From contig PDRY01000013.1 in NCBI GenBank assembly GCA_002748265.1, positions 124,001-188,000 on the forward strand: a DNA stretch of 64,000 nucleotides, read 5' to 3'. Below the pieces are notes generated by a model. That model was not told the origin of the DNA. It saw only the letters and a program-made list of their open reading frames with translations, and did not search any database. This document shows, piece after piece, positions 27,106 to 35,390 of this stretch. Numbering within the stretch: position 1 is the first letter of the stretch; each line of letters begins with the position of its first letter. The position numbers were made by a program, and so were the translations under genes. This stretch comes from Rhodobacterales bacterium. Its GTDB lineage: Bacteria; Pseudomonadota; Alphaproteobacteria; Rhodobacterales; Rhodobacteraceae.

Positions 27106-27378
27106 ATGGCACAACTCGTATCCATCACGCTTCAGGACACCGGCGAAGGCCGCATGATCCGCGACGCGATCATGCAAGACAACCCGGGCACCGAAGAGAT
27201 GAAGATGCCCGGCGCGATGAAGCTCGACCGTGCGGGAGAGCTAAAGATCAACGCTGAAACCGTTTCGGAGAAACTGGGCCGCGAATGGGATCCGCAGGAG
27301 ATCCACATGACGATGATCTCCATGGCCGGGAACCTGGATGAGGACGACGATTACTTCGCCCTCTCCTGGAACCGCTGA
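27106..27378 (+). CDS. dmpM: Phenol hydroxylase coupling/effector protein P2 (DmpM)
   Basis: This 90-residue acidic protein (VSITLQDTGEGRMIRDAIMQ...IHMTMISMAGNLDEDDDYFALSW) corresponds to the cofactor-free regulatory protein of the MmoB/DmpM family. It binds the oxygenase and tunes electron transfer and oxygen activation. It lies between dmpL and dmpN in the expected order, with AGGGAGGA before the ATG. Confidence 0.92.
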   Translation: MAQLVSITLQDTGEGRMIRDAIMQDNPGTEEMKMPGAMKLDRAGELKINAETVSEKLGREWDPQEIHMTMISMAGNLDEDDDYFALSWNR

Positions 27379-27397
27379 TATTTGGGAGGAAAGACAC

Positions 27398-28912
27398 ATG
27401 GCTAAAAAACTCGGACTGAAGCAGCGCTATGCCCTGCTCACCCGTGGGCTCGACTGGGAGACCTCCTATCAGCCCATGGACAAGGTGTTCCCCGAAGCGA
27501 CCTTTGAGGGGATCAAGATCAAGGACTGGGACAAGTGGCAGGACCCGTTCCGCCTGACCATGGATGCCTATTGGAAGTTCCAGTCGGAAAAAGAGCGCAA
27601 GCTTTACGCCGTTTTGGACAGCTTTGCGCAAAATAACGGACAGATGGGCATTTCCGAAGCCCGCTACCTGAACGCGGTGAAGCTGTTCCTGACCGGCGTG
27701 TCGCCGCTGGAATACCAGGCGCATCGCGGCTTTGCCCATGCGGGCCGCCAGCTTCCGGGGGTGGGGCCGCGCATCGCCGCGCAGATGCAGTCGCTGGACG
27801 AATTGCGCCACGCGCAGACCCAGATCCACACGATCTCGCATTACAACAAGTTCTTCGACGGGCTGCATGACTTTGCCCATATGCATGACCGCCTGTGGTA
27901 TCTGTCGGTGCCCAAGGCGTTCTTCGACGATGCCCGCACCGCTGGACCGTTCGAATTCATGATCGCCATCGGGTTTGCCTTTGAATACGTGCTCACGAAC
28001 CTTCTGTTCGTGCCGTTCATGTCGGGCGCGGCCTATAATGGCGATATGGCGACCGTGACCTTCGGCTTCTCGGCCCAATCGGACGAAAGCCGCCACATGA
28101 CGCTGGGCATCGAGGTCATCAAGTTCCTGCTGGAGCAGCACCCGGACAACCTGCCGATCGTGCAGGGCTGGGTCGATAAGTGGTTCTGGCGCGGCTACAA
28201 GGTGCTGAGCCTGGTCGCCATGATGATGGACTACATGCTGCCCAAGCGGATCATGTCCTGGAAGGAAGCCTGGGAGATCTACTTCGTGCAAGCCGGTGGG
28301 GCGCTGTTCGAAGATCTGGGGCGCTACGGGCTCAAGCCGCCCAAATACCATGAGCAGGCGACGGCCGAAGCGGATCACGTCAGCCACCAGAACTGGAACA
28401 TCTTCTACAACTACACTCACGCCGCCGCGTTCCACACGTGGCTGCCCGAGGATGATGAGATGGACTGGCTGGCGGAGAAGTATCCCAACAGCTTCAACCA
28501 GCTCTACCGCCCGCGCTACGAGCATTTCCGGCAGATGGAGCAGGACGGAAACCGGTTCTACAACAATGCGTTGCCGCAGCTCTGCAACACGTGCCAGATC
28601 CCGATGGGCTACACGGAGCCGAACGATCCGACCAAGATCTGCTACCGCGAGAGCATGTATAAGGGCGAGCGGTATCACTTCTGCTCGGACGGCTGCAAAG
28701 ACATCTTCGACAATGAGCCGGCCAAGTTCGCCCAAAGCTGGCTGCCCGTGCACCAGATCTTCCAGGGCAATTGCGGCGGGGCCGATCTGGAGGATGTGCT
28801 CAAGTGGTATCACATCAATCTGGGCGCCGATAACCTCGATCAGAAGGGCAGCCCCGAACAGAAGATGTGGGACGACTGGCAGCGTCAGCGCGATCAGGTC
28901 GCGGCGCAGTAA
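27398..28912 (+). CDS. dmpN: Phenol hydroxylase oxygenase alpha subunit P3 (DmpN)
   Basis: The ATG at 27398 (behind GGGAGGA) gives 504 residues. The two E-x2-H diiron motifs are visible as DELRHAQ near residue 135 and DESRHM near residue 230, in the four-helix bundle that holds the active site. The C-terminal hundred residues contain a YHS-type zinc segment: CNTCQIPMG, then CYRESMYKGERYHFCSDGCKDIF. This is the catalytic subunit that inserts oxygen into the aromatic ring, giving catechol from phenol. All expected ligands seem intact. Confidence 0.95.
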   Translation: MAKKLGLKQRYALLTRGLDWETSYQPMDKVFPEATFEGIKIKDWDKWQDPFRLTMDAYWKFQSEKERKLYAVLDSFAQNNGQMGISEARYLNAVKLFLTGVSPLEYQAHRGFAHAGRQLPGVGPRIAAQMQSLDELRHAQTQIHTISHYNKFFDGLHDFAHMHDRLWYLSVPKAFFDDARTAGPFEFMIAIGFAFEYVLTNLLFVPFMSGAAYNGDMATVTFGFSAQSDESRHMTLGIEVIKFLLEQHPDNLPIVQGWVDKWFWRGYKVLSLVAMMMDYMLPKRIMSWKEAWEIYFVQAGGALFEDLGRYGLKPPKYHEQATAEADHVSHQNWNIFYNYTHAAAFHTWLPEDDEMDWLAEKYPNSFNQLYRPRYEHFRQMEQDGNRFYNNALPQLCNTCQIPMGYTEPNDPTKICYRESMYKGERYHFCSDGCKDIFDNEPAKFAQSWLPVHQIFQGNCGGADLEDVLKWYHINLGADNLDQKGSPEQKMWDDWQRQRDQVAAQ

Positions 28913-28922
28913 TGCTCCCGGT

Positions 28923-28942
28923 GGGCGGCTTTCAAGCCGCCC
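28923..28942 (+). other. Intra-operon hairpin between dmpN and dmpO
   Basis: A perfect inverted repeat GGGCGGCTT / AAGCCGCCC (loop TC, or TTCA with an eight-base stem) lies ten bases after the dmpN stop. There is no T run, so mRNA stabilisation or processing is likelier than termination. Confidence 0.6.
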
Positions 28943-28971
28943 CCCTCCACCATTTCGCAAAGGAGTGAGAC

Positions 28972-29343
28972 ATGGGCATTGTTGCTCTTGATCCCGACTA
29001 TGAAAGCAAGGTCGAAATCCGCGACCGTCTGGAGAATTTCCACGGCAATCAACTGGTCTATATCCACTGGGAAGACCACCTGATGTTTTGCTCGGCCCTG
29101 GCCTTCCCGTTCCCGCCTGACATGCCGTTCGGCGCGATCCTGGCGGAGATCCTGCCGACCTTCTACGGGATGCATCCCGATTTCGAGAAGATCGACTGGG
29201 CGCAGGTCAAATGGACCGTGGATGGCAATGAGATCACCCCGGACCCTGAAAAGTCTCTGGCCGATCACGGGGTGGGTCACAAATCCCTGATCCGGTTTTG
29301 GACGCCGGGCCTGAACGGTGTGAACGACAACCCCGCCGTTTGA
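28972..29343 (+). CDS. dmpO: Phenol hydroxylase subunit P4 (DmpO, gamma)
   Basis: The 123-residue protein has the DmpO core (VEIRDRLENFHGNQLVYIHWEDHLMFCSALAFPFPPDMPFG), the small gamma subunit of the oxygenase. It stabilises the hydroxylase dimer. AAAGGAGTG precedes the ATG. The gap to dmpP is about 120 bases, longer than elsewhere in the operon, and holds a hairpin. Confidence 0.92.
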   Translation: MGIVALDPDYESKVEIRDRLENFHGNQLVYIHWEDHLMFCSALAFPFPPDMPFGAILAEILPTFYGMHPDFEKIDWAQVKWTVDGNEITPDPEKSLADHGVGHKSLIRFWTPGLNGVNDNPAV

Positions 29344-29385
29344 CACCACGGTCGGGCGCGGCGCTCCCGACGACGCCCGGCCTTT

Positions 29386-29426
29386 GGCCCGGTGCCTTCC
29401 GCATCCCAGGGGCGGGGCGCCGGGCC
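29386..29426 (+). other. Intra-operon stem-loop between dmpO and dmpP
   Basis: GGCCCGGTGCC (29386-29396) pairs with GGCGCCGGGCC (29416-29426) with a single G-T wobble. No T tract follows. It occupies the unusually long dmpO-dmpP gap. Confidence 0.5.
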
Positions 29427-29466
29427 TCCTTCGCGATAACATCTCAAGACAACGGAGCGCAAAACC

Positions 29467-30525
29467 ATGGCGTTTCAACTCACCATCGAACCTCTTGGCG
29501 AAACGATCGAGGTGGAGGAGGGCCAGACCGTTCTGGATGCCTGCCTCCGCCAAGGCATCTGGCTGCCCCACGCCTGCGGCCACGGGCTGTGCGGCACCTG
29601 CAAGGTGGAGGTTCTGGACGGAGAGATCGACCACGGGGGCGCCTCGCAATTTGCCCTGATGGATTTCGAGCGGGACGAGGGCAAGACGCTCGCATGTTCC
29701 TGCACGCTGGAGAGTGACGCCACGATCGAGGCGGAGATCGACGAGGACGAAGACTCAGAGACCATCCCCGTGAAGGACTTCACGGCCAAGGTCGCGCAGA
29801 TCAATGATCTGTCTCCCGACATCAAAGGCATCTGGCTCGAGATTGAGGGCGATCCGATCCATTTCCAGGCCGGGCAATATATCAACCTGACGGTGCCCGG
29901 CGTCGACGGCGCGCGTGCGTTTTCCATCGCGACCAGCCCAAAAGACGGCTCAAAGATCGAGCTGCATGTGCGCAAGGTCGAGGGCGGCAAGGCCACCACC
30001 TGGCTGCATGAAACCCTCAAGGAGGGCGACACGCTCACCTTTGCGGGGCCTTACGGGCAGTTCTTCACCCGCCGCTCGCGCGGGGGCACGAAGCTGTTCA
30101 TCGGCGGCGGCTCGGGCCTGTCGAGCCCCAAATCCATGGTGCTGGACCTTCTGGAAAACGGCTGGGAGGAGCCGATCTGGCTGTTCCAGGGCGCGCGCGG
30201 GGTCAAGGATCTCTACTACCGCGAGCTGTTCGAGGAGCTGGCCGCCAAGCACGAGAATTTCCATTATGTCCCGGCGCTGTCGCAGCTGGATGATGGCGAT
30301 GACTGGCAGGGCGAGTGCTGCTTTGTCCATGAAGCGGTGGAGCGCGCCTTTGAGGGTGACTTCGAGGGGCACACTGCTTACTTGTGTGGTCCGCCCCTGA
30401 TGATCGAAGCGACGATCCGCACGCTCATGAAGGGGCGGCTGTTCGAGGAAGGAATTTTCACGGAAAAGTTCCTGACATCCGCTGACGAAGAGAAGATAAA
30501 GAGCCCTGTATTCCGCCGGATCTGA
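29467..30525 (+). CDS. dmpP: Phenol hydroxylase reductase P5 (DmpP)
   Basis: The 352-residue protein has three parts: an N-terminal plant-type [2Fe-2S] ferredoxin domain (CGHGLCGTC near residues 37-45 with the fourth cysteine in ACSC near 78), an FAD domain with RAFSIATSP near residue 150, and an NAD(H) domain with FIGGGSGLSSPKSMV and CGPPLMIEA. It carries electrons from NADH through FAD and the cluster to the diiron centre of DmpN. This domain order is standard for the MmoC/DmpP family. Confidence 0.94.
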   Translation: MAFQLTIEPLGETIEVEEGQTVLDACLRQGIWLPHACGHGLCGTCKVEVLDGEIDHGGASQFALMDFERDEGKTLACSCTLESDATIEAEIDEDEDSETIPVKDFTAKVAQINDLSPDIKGIWLEIEGDPIHFQAGQYINLTVPGVDGARAFSIATSPKDGSKIELHVRKVEGGKATTWLHETLKEGDTLTFAGPYGQFFTRRSRGGTKLFIGGGSGLSSPKSMVLDLLENGWEEPIWLFQGARGVKDLYYRELFEELAAKHENFHYVPALSQLDDGDDWQGECCFVHEAVERAFEGDFEGHTAYLCGPPLMIEATIRTLMKGRLFEEGIFTEKFLTSADEEKIKSPVFRRI

Positions 30526-30556
30526 CAGACCCCCGGCCCATCTGAAGGAGAGACCT

Positions 30557-31087
30557 ATGAAAGCTGGCGACAAGCTGCCCGACGTGACCTTCCGCACCCG
30601 TGTGCGCGACGAAAGCATCGGCGGGGACAACCCGTTCCGGTGGCAGGACATGACCACCGACGATTACTTCAAGGGCAAGCGCGTTGTGCTGTTCTCGCTG
30701 CCGGGCGCGTTCACGCCGACCTGCTCGACCTTCCAGCTCCCGGGCTTCGAGAACGGCTTTGCCGATTTCCAGGCGCAGGGCATCGACGAGATCTACTGCA
30801 TGTCCGTCAATGACAGCTTTGTAATGAACGCCTGGGCCCGCAACCAGGACCTCAAGAACGTGAAAGTGATCCCGGATGGCTCGGGCGAATTCACGGACAA
30901 GGTCGGGATGCTGGTCGCGAAGGACAATGTCGGCTTTGGCAACCGCTCCTGGCGCTACGCCGCGGTCGTCCAGGACGGCGTCGTGGAGCAAGTGTTCTGC
31001 GAGCCGGGCCAGTGCGACAACCACGCCGAAGATCCCTATGGCGAAAGTTCTCCCGAGACGGTGCTGGGCTGGCTCAAGTCCAACTGA
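30557..31087 (+). CDS. Peroxiredoxin, Prx5-like
   Basis: The 176-residue protein contains the peroxidatic site PGAFTPTCSTFQLPGF near residues 45-60 (Cys of PTC) and the Prx5 pattern CMSVNDSFVMNAW near residue 83. Family members reduce hydrogen peroxide and organic peroxides. It starts 31 bases after dmpP and is followed by a terminator, so it is probably the last gene of the phenol hydroxylase transcript. Protection of the cell or the oxygenase from peroxide made by uncoupled turnover is a reasonable inference. Confidence 0.88.
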   Translation: MKAGDKLPDVTFRTRVRDESIGGDNPFRWQDMTTDDYFKGKRVVLFSLPGAFTPTCSTFQLPGFENGFADFQAQGIDEIYCMSVNDSFVMNAWARNQDLKNVKVIPDGSGEFTDKVGMLVAKDNVGFGNRSWRYAAVVQDGVVEQVFCEPGQCDNHAEDPYGESSPETVLGWLKSN

Positions 31088-31109
31088 GCCAGGCACGACG
31101 CCAATCGTG

Positions 31110-31143
31110 AAAGGGGCCGGGGCAGCGATGCTTCGGCCCTTTT
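31110..31143 (+). terminator. Terminator after the phenol hydroxylase/peroxiredoxin operon
   Basis: A ten-base stem (AAAGGGGCCG / CGGCCCTTTT, one G-T wobble) ends in TTTT. It lies 22 bases after the peroxiredoxin stop and separates the operon from the convergent GntR gene. Confidence 0.8.
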
Positions 31144-31214
31144 GCGTGGTGCGGATCGCCGTTCGCATGGGGCGCGGTGGCTGCATTGGCGGATCGTTGT
31201 GACGGCGGTTGGGG

Positions 31215-31940
31215 TCAGCGCTCCATCACCGCGACATGCGCGCGCAGCGCCGCGATAGATTTTGAGATATGCCCTACCGTCAGCCGCACAGCCTCTTCGG
31301 CATCGCGGGCGATGGCGGCGTCGAAGATCGCCTGGTGTTCGGCGCGCACATCGCGGGGGATGCGCGGCGTGGTGATCGAAATGCGGCGGTAGCGTTCCGA
31401 CTGGCTGTAGACGATGTCGCGGAAATTCAGCAGCCATCGGTTGGTGCAGGCCGCGACAAGCGTGTCGTGAAAGGCGCGGTTGCGGGCTTCCCATTCGCTG
31501 GCCGCTTCGCTTTCGGCGCCAGGCATTGTTTTTTCGATCTTGGCCAGCCGATGATGAGCGGCCACCAGGGCGCCTTCCCAATCGTCGTCGCCATTGCGGA
31601 TCGAATCGCGCACGGCGCTGCTCTCCAGCAGGCTGCGCAGCTCACAGACATGGCTGAAATCGTCGATAGACACAGGCGTCACGTGAAAGCCGCGCTGTCC
31701 TTGGGTCTCCACAAGATTGTCCGCCAGAAGACGGGAGAGAGCTTCGCGCACGGTCGAGGATCCGACGCCAAAGCGCGCGCGGATCTCTTCCACCCGTAGG
31801 CGACTGTCGGGGGCCAGCTCTCCGCTTAGAATCATTGTGCGCAGCGCGGCATAAACGTTTTCGATCACCGTCTTGCCGGACGTTTCGACAGCGCTTTTCC
31901 CGGCGGCGTCTTGTTGCGGCTCGGCCAATCCCTGCGCCAT
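31215..31940 (-). CDS. GntR-family regulator with FCD domain (second paralogue)
   Basis: The ATG at 31940 gives 241 residues; an in-frame extension to 32006 would run into the candidate operator and is not favoured. The winged helix spans about residues 30-95 (NVYAALRTMILSGELAPDSRLRVEEI...TVREALSRLL), followed by an FCD domain (EARNRAFHDTLVAA; EHQAIFDAAIARDAEEAV). It is similar over its whole length to the regulator at 22939. It diverges from the DmpQ/DmpB genes, with a GATAAAA...TTACCGA element between, so the two paralogues probably recognise related sites and jointly set expression of the island. Confidence 0.88.
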   Translation of the reverse strand: MAQGLAEPQQDAAGKSAVETSGKTVIENVYAALRTMILSGELAPDSRLRVEEIRARFGVGSSTVREALSRLLADNLVETQGQRGFHVTPVSIDDFSHVCELRSLLESSAVRDSIRNGDDDWEGALVAAHHRLAKIEKTMPGAESEAASEWEARNRAFHDTLVAACTNRWLLNFRDIVYSQSERYRRISITTPRIPRDVRAEHQAIFDAAIARDAEEAVRLTVGHISKSIAALRAHVAVMER

Positions 31941-32007
31941 GGTCCACCCCCTTTCCGGTCTTGCATGCCTTCCGTTGAGCATCGCGCGCGGCGGCAGCTC
32001 GATCAAC

Positions 32008-32028
32008 GATAAAAATTAGTTTTACCGA
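32008..32028. promoter_or_regulatory. Candidate GntR operator, shared element (copy C)
   Basis: This element begins GATAAAA and ends TTTTACCGA, matching the copies at 23711 and 23758. It lies in the divergent region between the second GntR gene and the ferredoxin/dioxygenase genes, about 90 bases before the ferredoxin start. Confidence 0.6.
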
Positions 32029-32119
32029 AATTTATGGAGCATGCGCAATATTGCCGATATTTTTCTTGACGAACGATATTCACTTTCACAAGGTAAGCGA
32101 AAGGCATGGGGAGGAGCGC

Positions 32120-32467
32120 ATGCTGGATGCAAAGCAGGTGACGCGACATCGGATTCGCGTGGCCGGAGAGGATGGCGATTGGACCTGCCGGGAGGATGAG
32201 CCGGTCCTGTTCGCCCTGGAGCGACGCCCGCAGCGCGCGGTGCGTGTGGGCTGCCGTCAGGGTGGCTGCGGGGCCTGCCGAGTGAAGGTCCTGTCGGGCG
32301 AATATGACACCGGCAAGATGAGTTTGGCCCATGTCAGCGATGAGGAAGCTGGCGCCGGCTACGCGCTCAGTTGCCGCCTGTATCCGCGCTCCGATCTGGA
32401 GGTTGAACCCGCCTTCCGCCCGCCGGGACACGCCCGGCGCCGCGCGCAGGCCGACACTGAAGACTGA
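32120..32467 (+). CDS. Plant-type [2Fe-2S] ferredoxin, DmpQ/XylT-like
   Basis: The ATG at 32120 (GGGGAGGAG upstream) gives 115 residues. The cluster motif is CRQGGCGACRVKVLSG with a last cysteine in LSCRLYP; the first cysteine of the usual four-residue spacing is in VGCRQGGCGAC. XylT/DmpQ ferredoxins re-reduce the iron of catechol 2,3-dioxygenase after oxidative inactivation. The dioxygenase gene follows by 28 bases, as in the Pseudomonas dmp and xyl operons, which supports this role. The C-terminal tail is Arg-rich and unlike the family. Confidence 0.85.
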   Translation: MLDAKQVTRHRIRVAGEDGDWTCREDEPVLFALERRPQRAVRVGCRQGGCGACRVKVLSGEYDTGKMSLAHVSDEEAGAGYALSCRLYPRSDLEVEPAFRPPGHARRRAQADTED

Positions 32468-32495
32468 CATTTGCCAGAGGCAAGGGAGGACACCC

Positions 32496-33416
32496 ATGGC
32501 ACAAACAGGACTTTTGCGCCCCGGACTGGCTCAGATCCGGGTGCTCGATATGGAAGCGGCGCTGAAACACTACGTGGATCACGTGGGGCTGCATCTGGTC
32601 TCGAAAGAGGCAGATGGCCGCGTCTATCTGAAGGGCTACGACGAATTTGACCGTCACAGCCTGGTGCTGCGCGAGGCGGAAGAGGCGGGGATCGATTTCT
32701 TCGCGTTCAAGTCGCTGGATGAGGACTCGCTTCAGGCCTATCGCCAGCGGGTGATCGACTACGGGCTTGAGGTGGACGAAGTGCCCGCAGGCGACATGCC
32801 CGGCATCGGCAAACGCTACGGCTTCACGATTGCGACCGGCCACCGGATCGAAATCTACACCGAAGCCGCGCTGTCCGATAACGGGCCCATGACCCGCAAC
32901 CCCGAAATCTGGCGCGAGGCGCCCACGGGCATGAAGGCCACCCGGCTGGACCATTGCCTTCTCTATGGCCCGAACATCCCCGAGGTGCAGAAATTCTTCA
33001 CCACGGCGCTCGATTTCTCTGTGCCCGAGACAGTCGAAAGCCCCGATGGCGTGATCGCCACCTGGATGACCGTGTCGAACAAGGCGCATGACATCGCTTT
33101 CGTGGATCACCCCGAGCCGGGCAAGCTGCACCACATCGCCTTCTTCCTGGAGACCTGGGAAGACGTGCTGCACGCCGCCGACATCATGGGGCGGTATGAG
33201 ATCTCTCTCGATATCGGGCCCACGCGGCACGGCATTACGCGCGGCCAGACGATCTATTTCTTCGACCCGTCCGGCAACCGCAACGAAGTCTTCTGCGGCG
33301 GCTACACCTACTATCCCGACAACCCGCAGCGGGTCTGGGATGTGGACAACCTGGGCAAGGGGATCTTCTACCACAACCGGGCTCTGAACGATCGCTTCTT
33401 GTCGGTTGTGACCTGA
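32496..33416 (+). CDS. dmpB: Catechol 2,3-dioxygenase (extradiol, DmpB/XylE type)
   Basis: The ATG at 32496 follows AAGGGAGGA and gives 306 residues, the usual family length. It has two vicinal-oxygen-chelate domains. The iron(II) ligands are recognisable as His in LDHCLLYG (near residue 153), His in GKLHHIAFF (near 212) and Glu in GNRNEVFCGGY (near 263). It opens catechol to 2-hydroxymuconic semialdehyde, the first ring-cleavage step after phenol hydroxylase. Ferredoxin upstream and dehydrogenase downstream complete the meta route. Confidence 0.94.
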   Translation: MAQTGLLRPGLAQIRVLDMEAALKHYVDHVGLHLVSKEADGRVYLKGYDEFDRHSLVLREAEEAGIDFFAFKSLDEDSLQAYRQRVIDYGLEVDEVPAGDMPGIGKRYGFTIATGHRIEIYTEAALSDNGPMTRNPEIWREAPTGMKATRLDHCLLYGPNIPEVQKFFTTALDFSVPETVESPDGVIATWMTVSNKAHDIAFVDHPEPGKLHHIAFFLETWEDVLHAADIMGRYEISLDIGPTRHGITRGQTIYFFDPSGNRNEVFCGGYTYYPDNPQRVWDVDNLGKGIFYHNRALNDRFLSVVT

Positions 33417-33417
33417 C

Positions 33418-33843
33418 ATGGATCCGACGATGGAGGCGCGGCGGCTCACCTGTGGGGCCGCCGCAGAGGCCGTGCGCGCAGCCGTCGCGCGCGGCGCAGA
33501 GCTGGGCGTGGCGGTGAACGCCGCCGTGTGCGACCCCGAAGGCAACCTGATCGCCTTCCTGCGCGGGGATGGCGCGTTCCTGCAATCAGGCCAGATCGCG
33601 CAGGACAAGGCGCGCACCTCGGCCGGGTTCAAGATGGCGTCCGGTGCGCTTTACGATGCGCTTGCGGGTGAGCCCGCTGTGCTGGCCGGGATCTCGGGGC
33701 AGCCCCATGTGGCGATGTTTCCGGGCGGGCAGCCGATCCTTGAAGACGGTGTGATCGTCGGCGCGATTGGCGTGTCGGGCGCGTCTGCCGAACAGGATGA
33801 TATCTGCGCGCGCGCCGGGATCGAGGCCATCGGGCTCGCGTGA
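33418..33843 (+). CDS. GlcG/HbpS-family protein (DUF336, heme-degrading-like)
   Basis: The 141-residue protein has the GlcG/HbpS pattern: an N-terminal helix (AAEAVRAAVARGAELGVAVNAAVCDPEGNLIAFLRGDGAF) and a C-terminal block (GVIVGAIGVSGASAEQDDICARAGIEA). Its ATG overlaps the spacer right after the dioxygenase stop codon. Members occur repeatedly inside aromatic-degradation operons with an unknown contribution; HbpS itself binds heme and iron. An iron-related helper of the extradiol dioxygenase is possible but not shown. Confidence 0.82.
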   Translation: MDPTMEARRLTCGAAAEAVRAAVARGAELGVAVNAAVCDPEGNLIAFLRGDGAFLQSGQIAQDKARTSAGFKMASGALYDALAGEPAVLAGISGQPHVAMFPGGQPILEDGVIVGAIGVSGASAEQDDICARAGIEAIGLA

Positions 33844-33853
33844 AGAACACCGC

Positions 33854-33873
33854 CGGCGCGCGCTCGCGCGCCG
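33854..33873 (+). other. Intra-operon GC hairpin before the semialdehyde dehydrogenase gene
   Basis: Perfect arms CGGCGCGCG / CGCGCGCCG around CT, ten bases after the stop of the GlcG-like gene and without T run. A stabilising or processing element is likelier than a terminator because the operon continues. Confidence 0.5.
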
Positions 33874-33919
33874 CACCCATGAGGCGCCCGGACCGGGCTC
33901 AGACAGGAAGGGCAGGGCG

Positions 33920-35380
33920 ATGACCGATACGCTCCACTTCATCAATGGCGAATTCACCAAAGGCAGCAGCGGCGCCACATTTGAAAACCGCAACCCGGTG
34001 ACGAATGGGCTGATCGGTATGGTCCACGAGGCCAAGCAGCCCGAGGTTGACGCCGCCGTGCGCGCCGCGCGCGCGGCGCTTGACGGCGAATGGGGGCGGA
34101 TGACACAGGCGGAGCGCTCCGCCATGCTGCACGCGGTCGCGGATGAGATCACCCGGCGTTTCGACGAGTTCCTCGAAGCCGAGATCATGGACACCGGCAA
34201 GCCGCGCTCGCTCGCTTCGCATATCGACATCCCGCGCGGGGCCGCGAATTTCAAGATCTTCGCGGATCTGGTGAAGAACGTCCCCACGGAGGCATTCCAC
34301 CTCGACACCCCCGACGGGGAGGGTGCGCTGAACTACGGCGTGCGCAAGCCCAAGGGCGTGATCGCCGTTATTTCCCCGTGGAACCTGCCGCTGCTGCTGA
34401 TGACCTGGAAGGTCGGCCCGGCGCTCGCCTGTGGCAACACGGTGGTGGTGAAGCCCTCCGAAGAAACCCCGCTCACCGCGACGCTGCTGGGCGAGGTGAT
34501 GAACGCGGTGGGCGTGCCGAAGGGCGTCTATAATGTCGTGCACGGCTTTGGCCCCGACAGCGCGGGCGCCTACCTGACCGAACACCCCGAGGTGGACGCC
34601 ATCACCTTCACCGGAGAGACTCGCACGGGCGAGATCATAACCCGCGCCGCCGCCAAGGGGCTTCGGCAGGTGTCGATGGAATGCGGCGGCAAGAACGCCG
34701 GGATCGTCTTTGCCGATTGCGACATGGACAAGGCGATCGAGGGCACCATGCGCTCGGCCTTTGCCAATTGCGGGCAGGTTTGCCTGGGCACGGAAAGGGT
34801 CTATGTCGAACGCCCCATTTTCGATGAGTTCCTGCGCCGCATGAAGGAAGGCGTCGAGGGGCTCACGCTCGGCCGCCCGGACGATCCGGCCACCAATCTG
34901 GGTCCGCTGGTCAGCCAGGAGCACAAGCGCAAGGTCATGTCCTATTATGAGCTGGCCAAGGAGGAAGGCGCGACCATCGTCATCGGCGGCGGGGAGCCCG
35001 ACATGCCCGGCGATATGAAGGACGGCGCGTGGGTGGAGCCGACCATCTGGACCGGCCTTCCCGAAGACGCCCGCGTGATCCGCGAAGAGGTCTTCGGCCC
35101 CTGCTGCCACATCGCTCCGTTCGACACCGAAGAAGAGGCGATCCGGCTGGCCAATGACACGCCCTACGGGCTGGCCTCTGCCATCTGGACAGAGAACCTG
35201 TCCAAAGCCCACAGGGTCGGGGGCAAGATCGAAGCAGGGATCGTCTGGGTCAATTCCTGGTTCCTGCGCGATCTGCGCACCGCCTTTGGCGGGTCCAAGG
35301 AATCCGGCATCGGTCGCGAGGGCGGCGTGCATGGGCTGGAATTCTACACGGAGCTGAGCAACATTTGCGTCAAGCTCTGA
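33920..35380 (+). CDS. dmpC: 2-hydroxymuconic semialdehyde dehydrogenase (DmpC/XylG)
   Basis: The ATG at 33920 gives 486 residues; upstream in-frame codons overlap the preceding gene and are not conserved. Aldehyde dehydrogenase motifs are ISPWNLPLLLMTWKVGPALACGNTVV (near residues 150-175), MECGGKNAGIVFADCD with the general-base glutamate near 253, and NCGQVCLGTERVYVE with the catalytic cysteine near 287. The start DTLHFINGEFTKGSSGATFENRNP is typical of the HMSD group. It oxidises the ring-fission product to 4-oxalocrotonate with NAD+. Confidence 0.92.
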   Translation: MTDTLHFINGEFTKGSSGATFENRNPVTNGLIGMVHEAKQPEVDAAVRAARAALDGEWGRMTQAERSAMLHAVADEITRRFDEFLEAEIMDTGKPRSLASHIDIPRGAANFKIFADLVKNVPTEAFHLDTPDGEGALNYGVRKPKGVIAVISPWNLPLLLMTWKVGPALACGNTVVVKPSEETPLTATLLGEVMNAVGVPKGVYNVVHGFGPDSAGAYLTEHPEVDAITFTGETRTGEIITRAAAKGLRQVSMECGGKNAGIVFADCDMDKAIEGTMRSAFANCGQVCLGTERVYVERPIFDEFLRRMKEGVEGLTLGRPDDPATNLGPLVSQEHKRKVMSYYELAKEEGATIVIGGGEPDMPGDMKDGAWVEPTIWTGLPEDARVIREEVFGPCCHIAPFDTEEEAIRLANDTPYGLASAIWTENLSKAHRVGGKIEAGIVWVNSWFLRDLRTAFGGSKESGIGREGGVHGLEFYTELSNICVKL

Positions 35381-35390
35381 GGGAGATCCC

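Noticed and set aside
33844-33919. Possible small 4-oxalocrotonate tautomerase gene in the gap before dmpC
   Set aside because: The gap is only 76 bases and mostly a hairpin; no frame starts with the Met-Pro needed for this enzyme.
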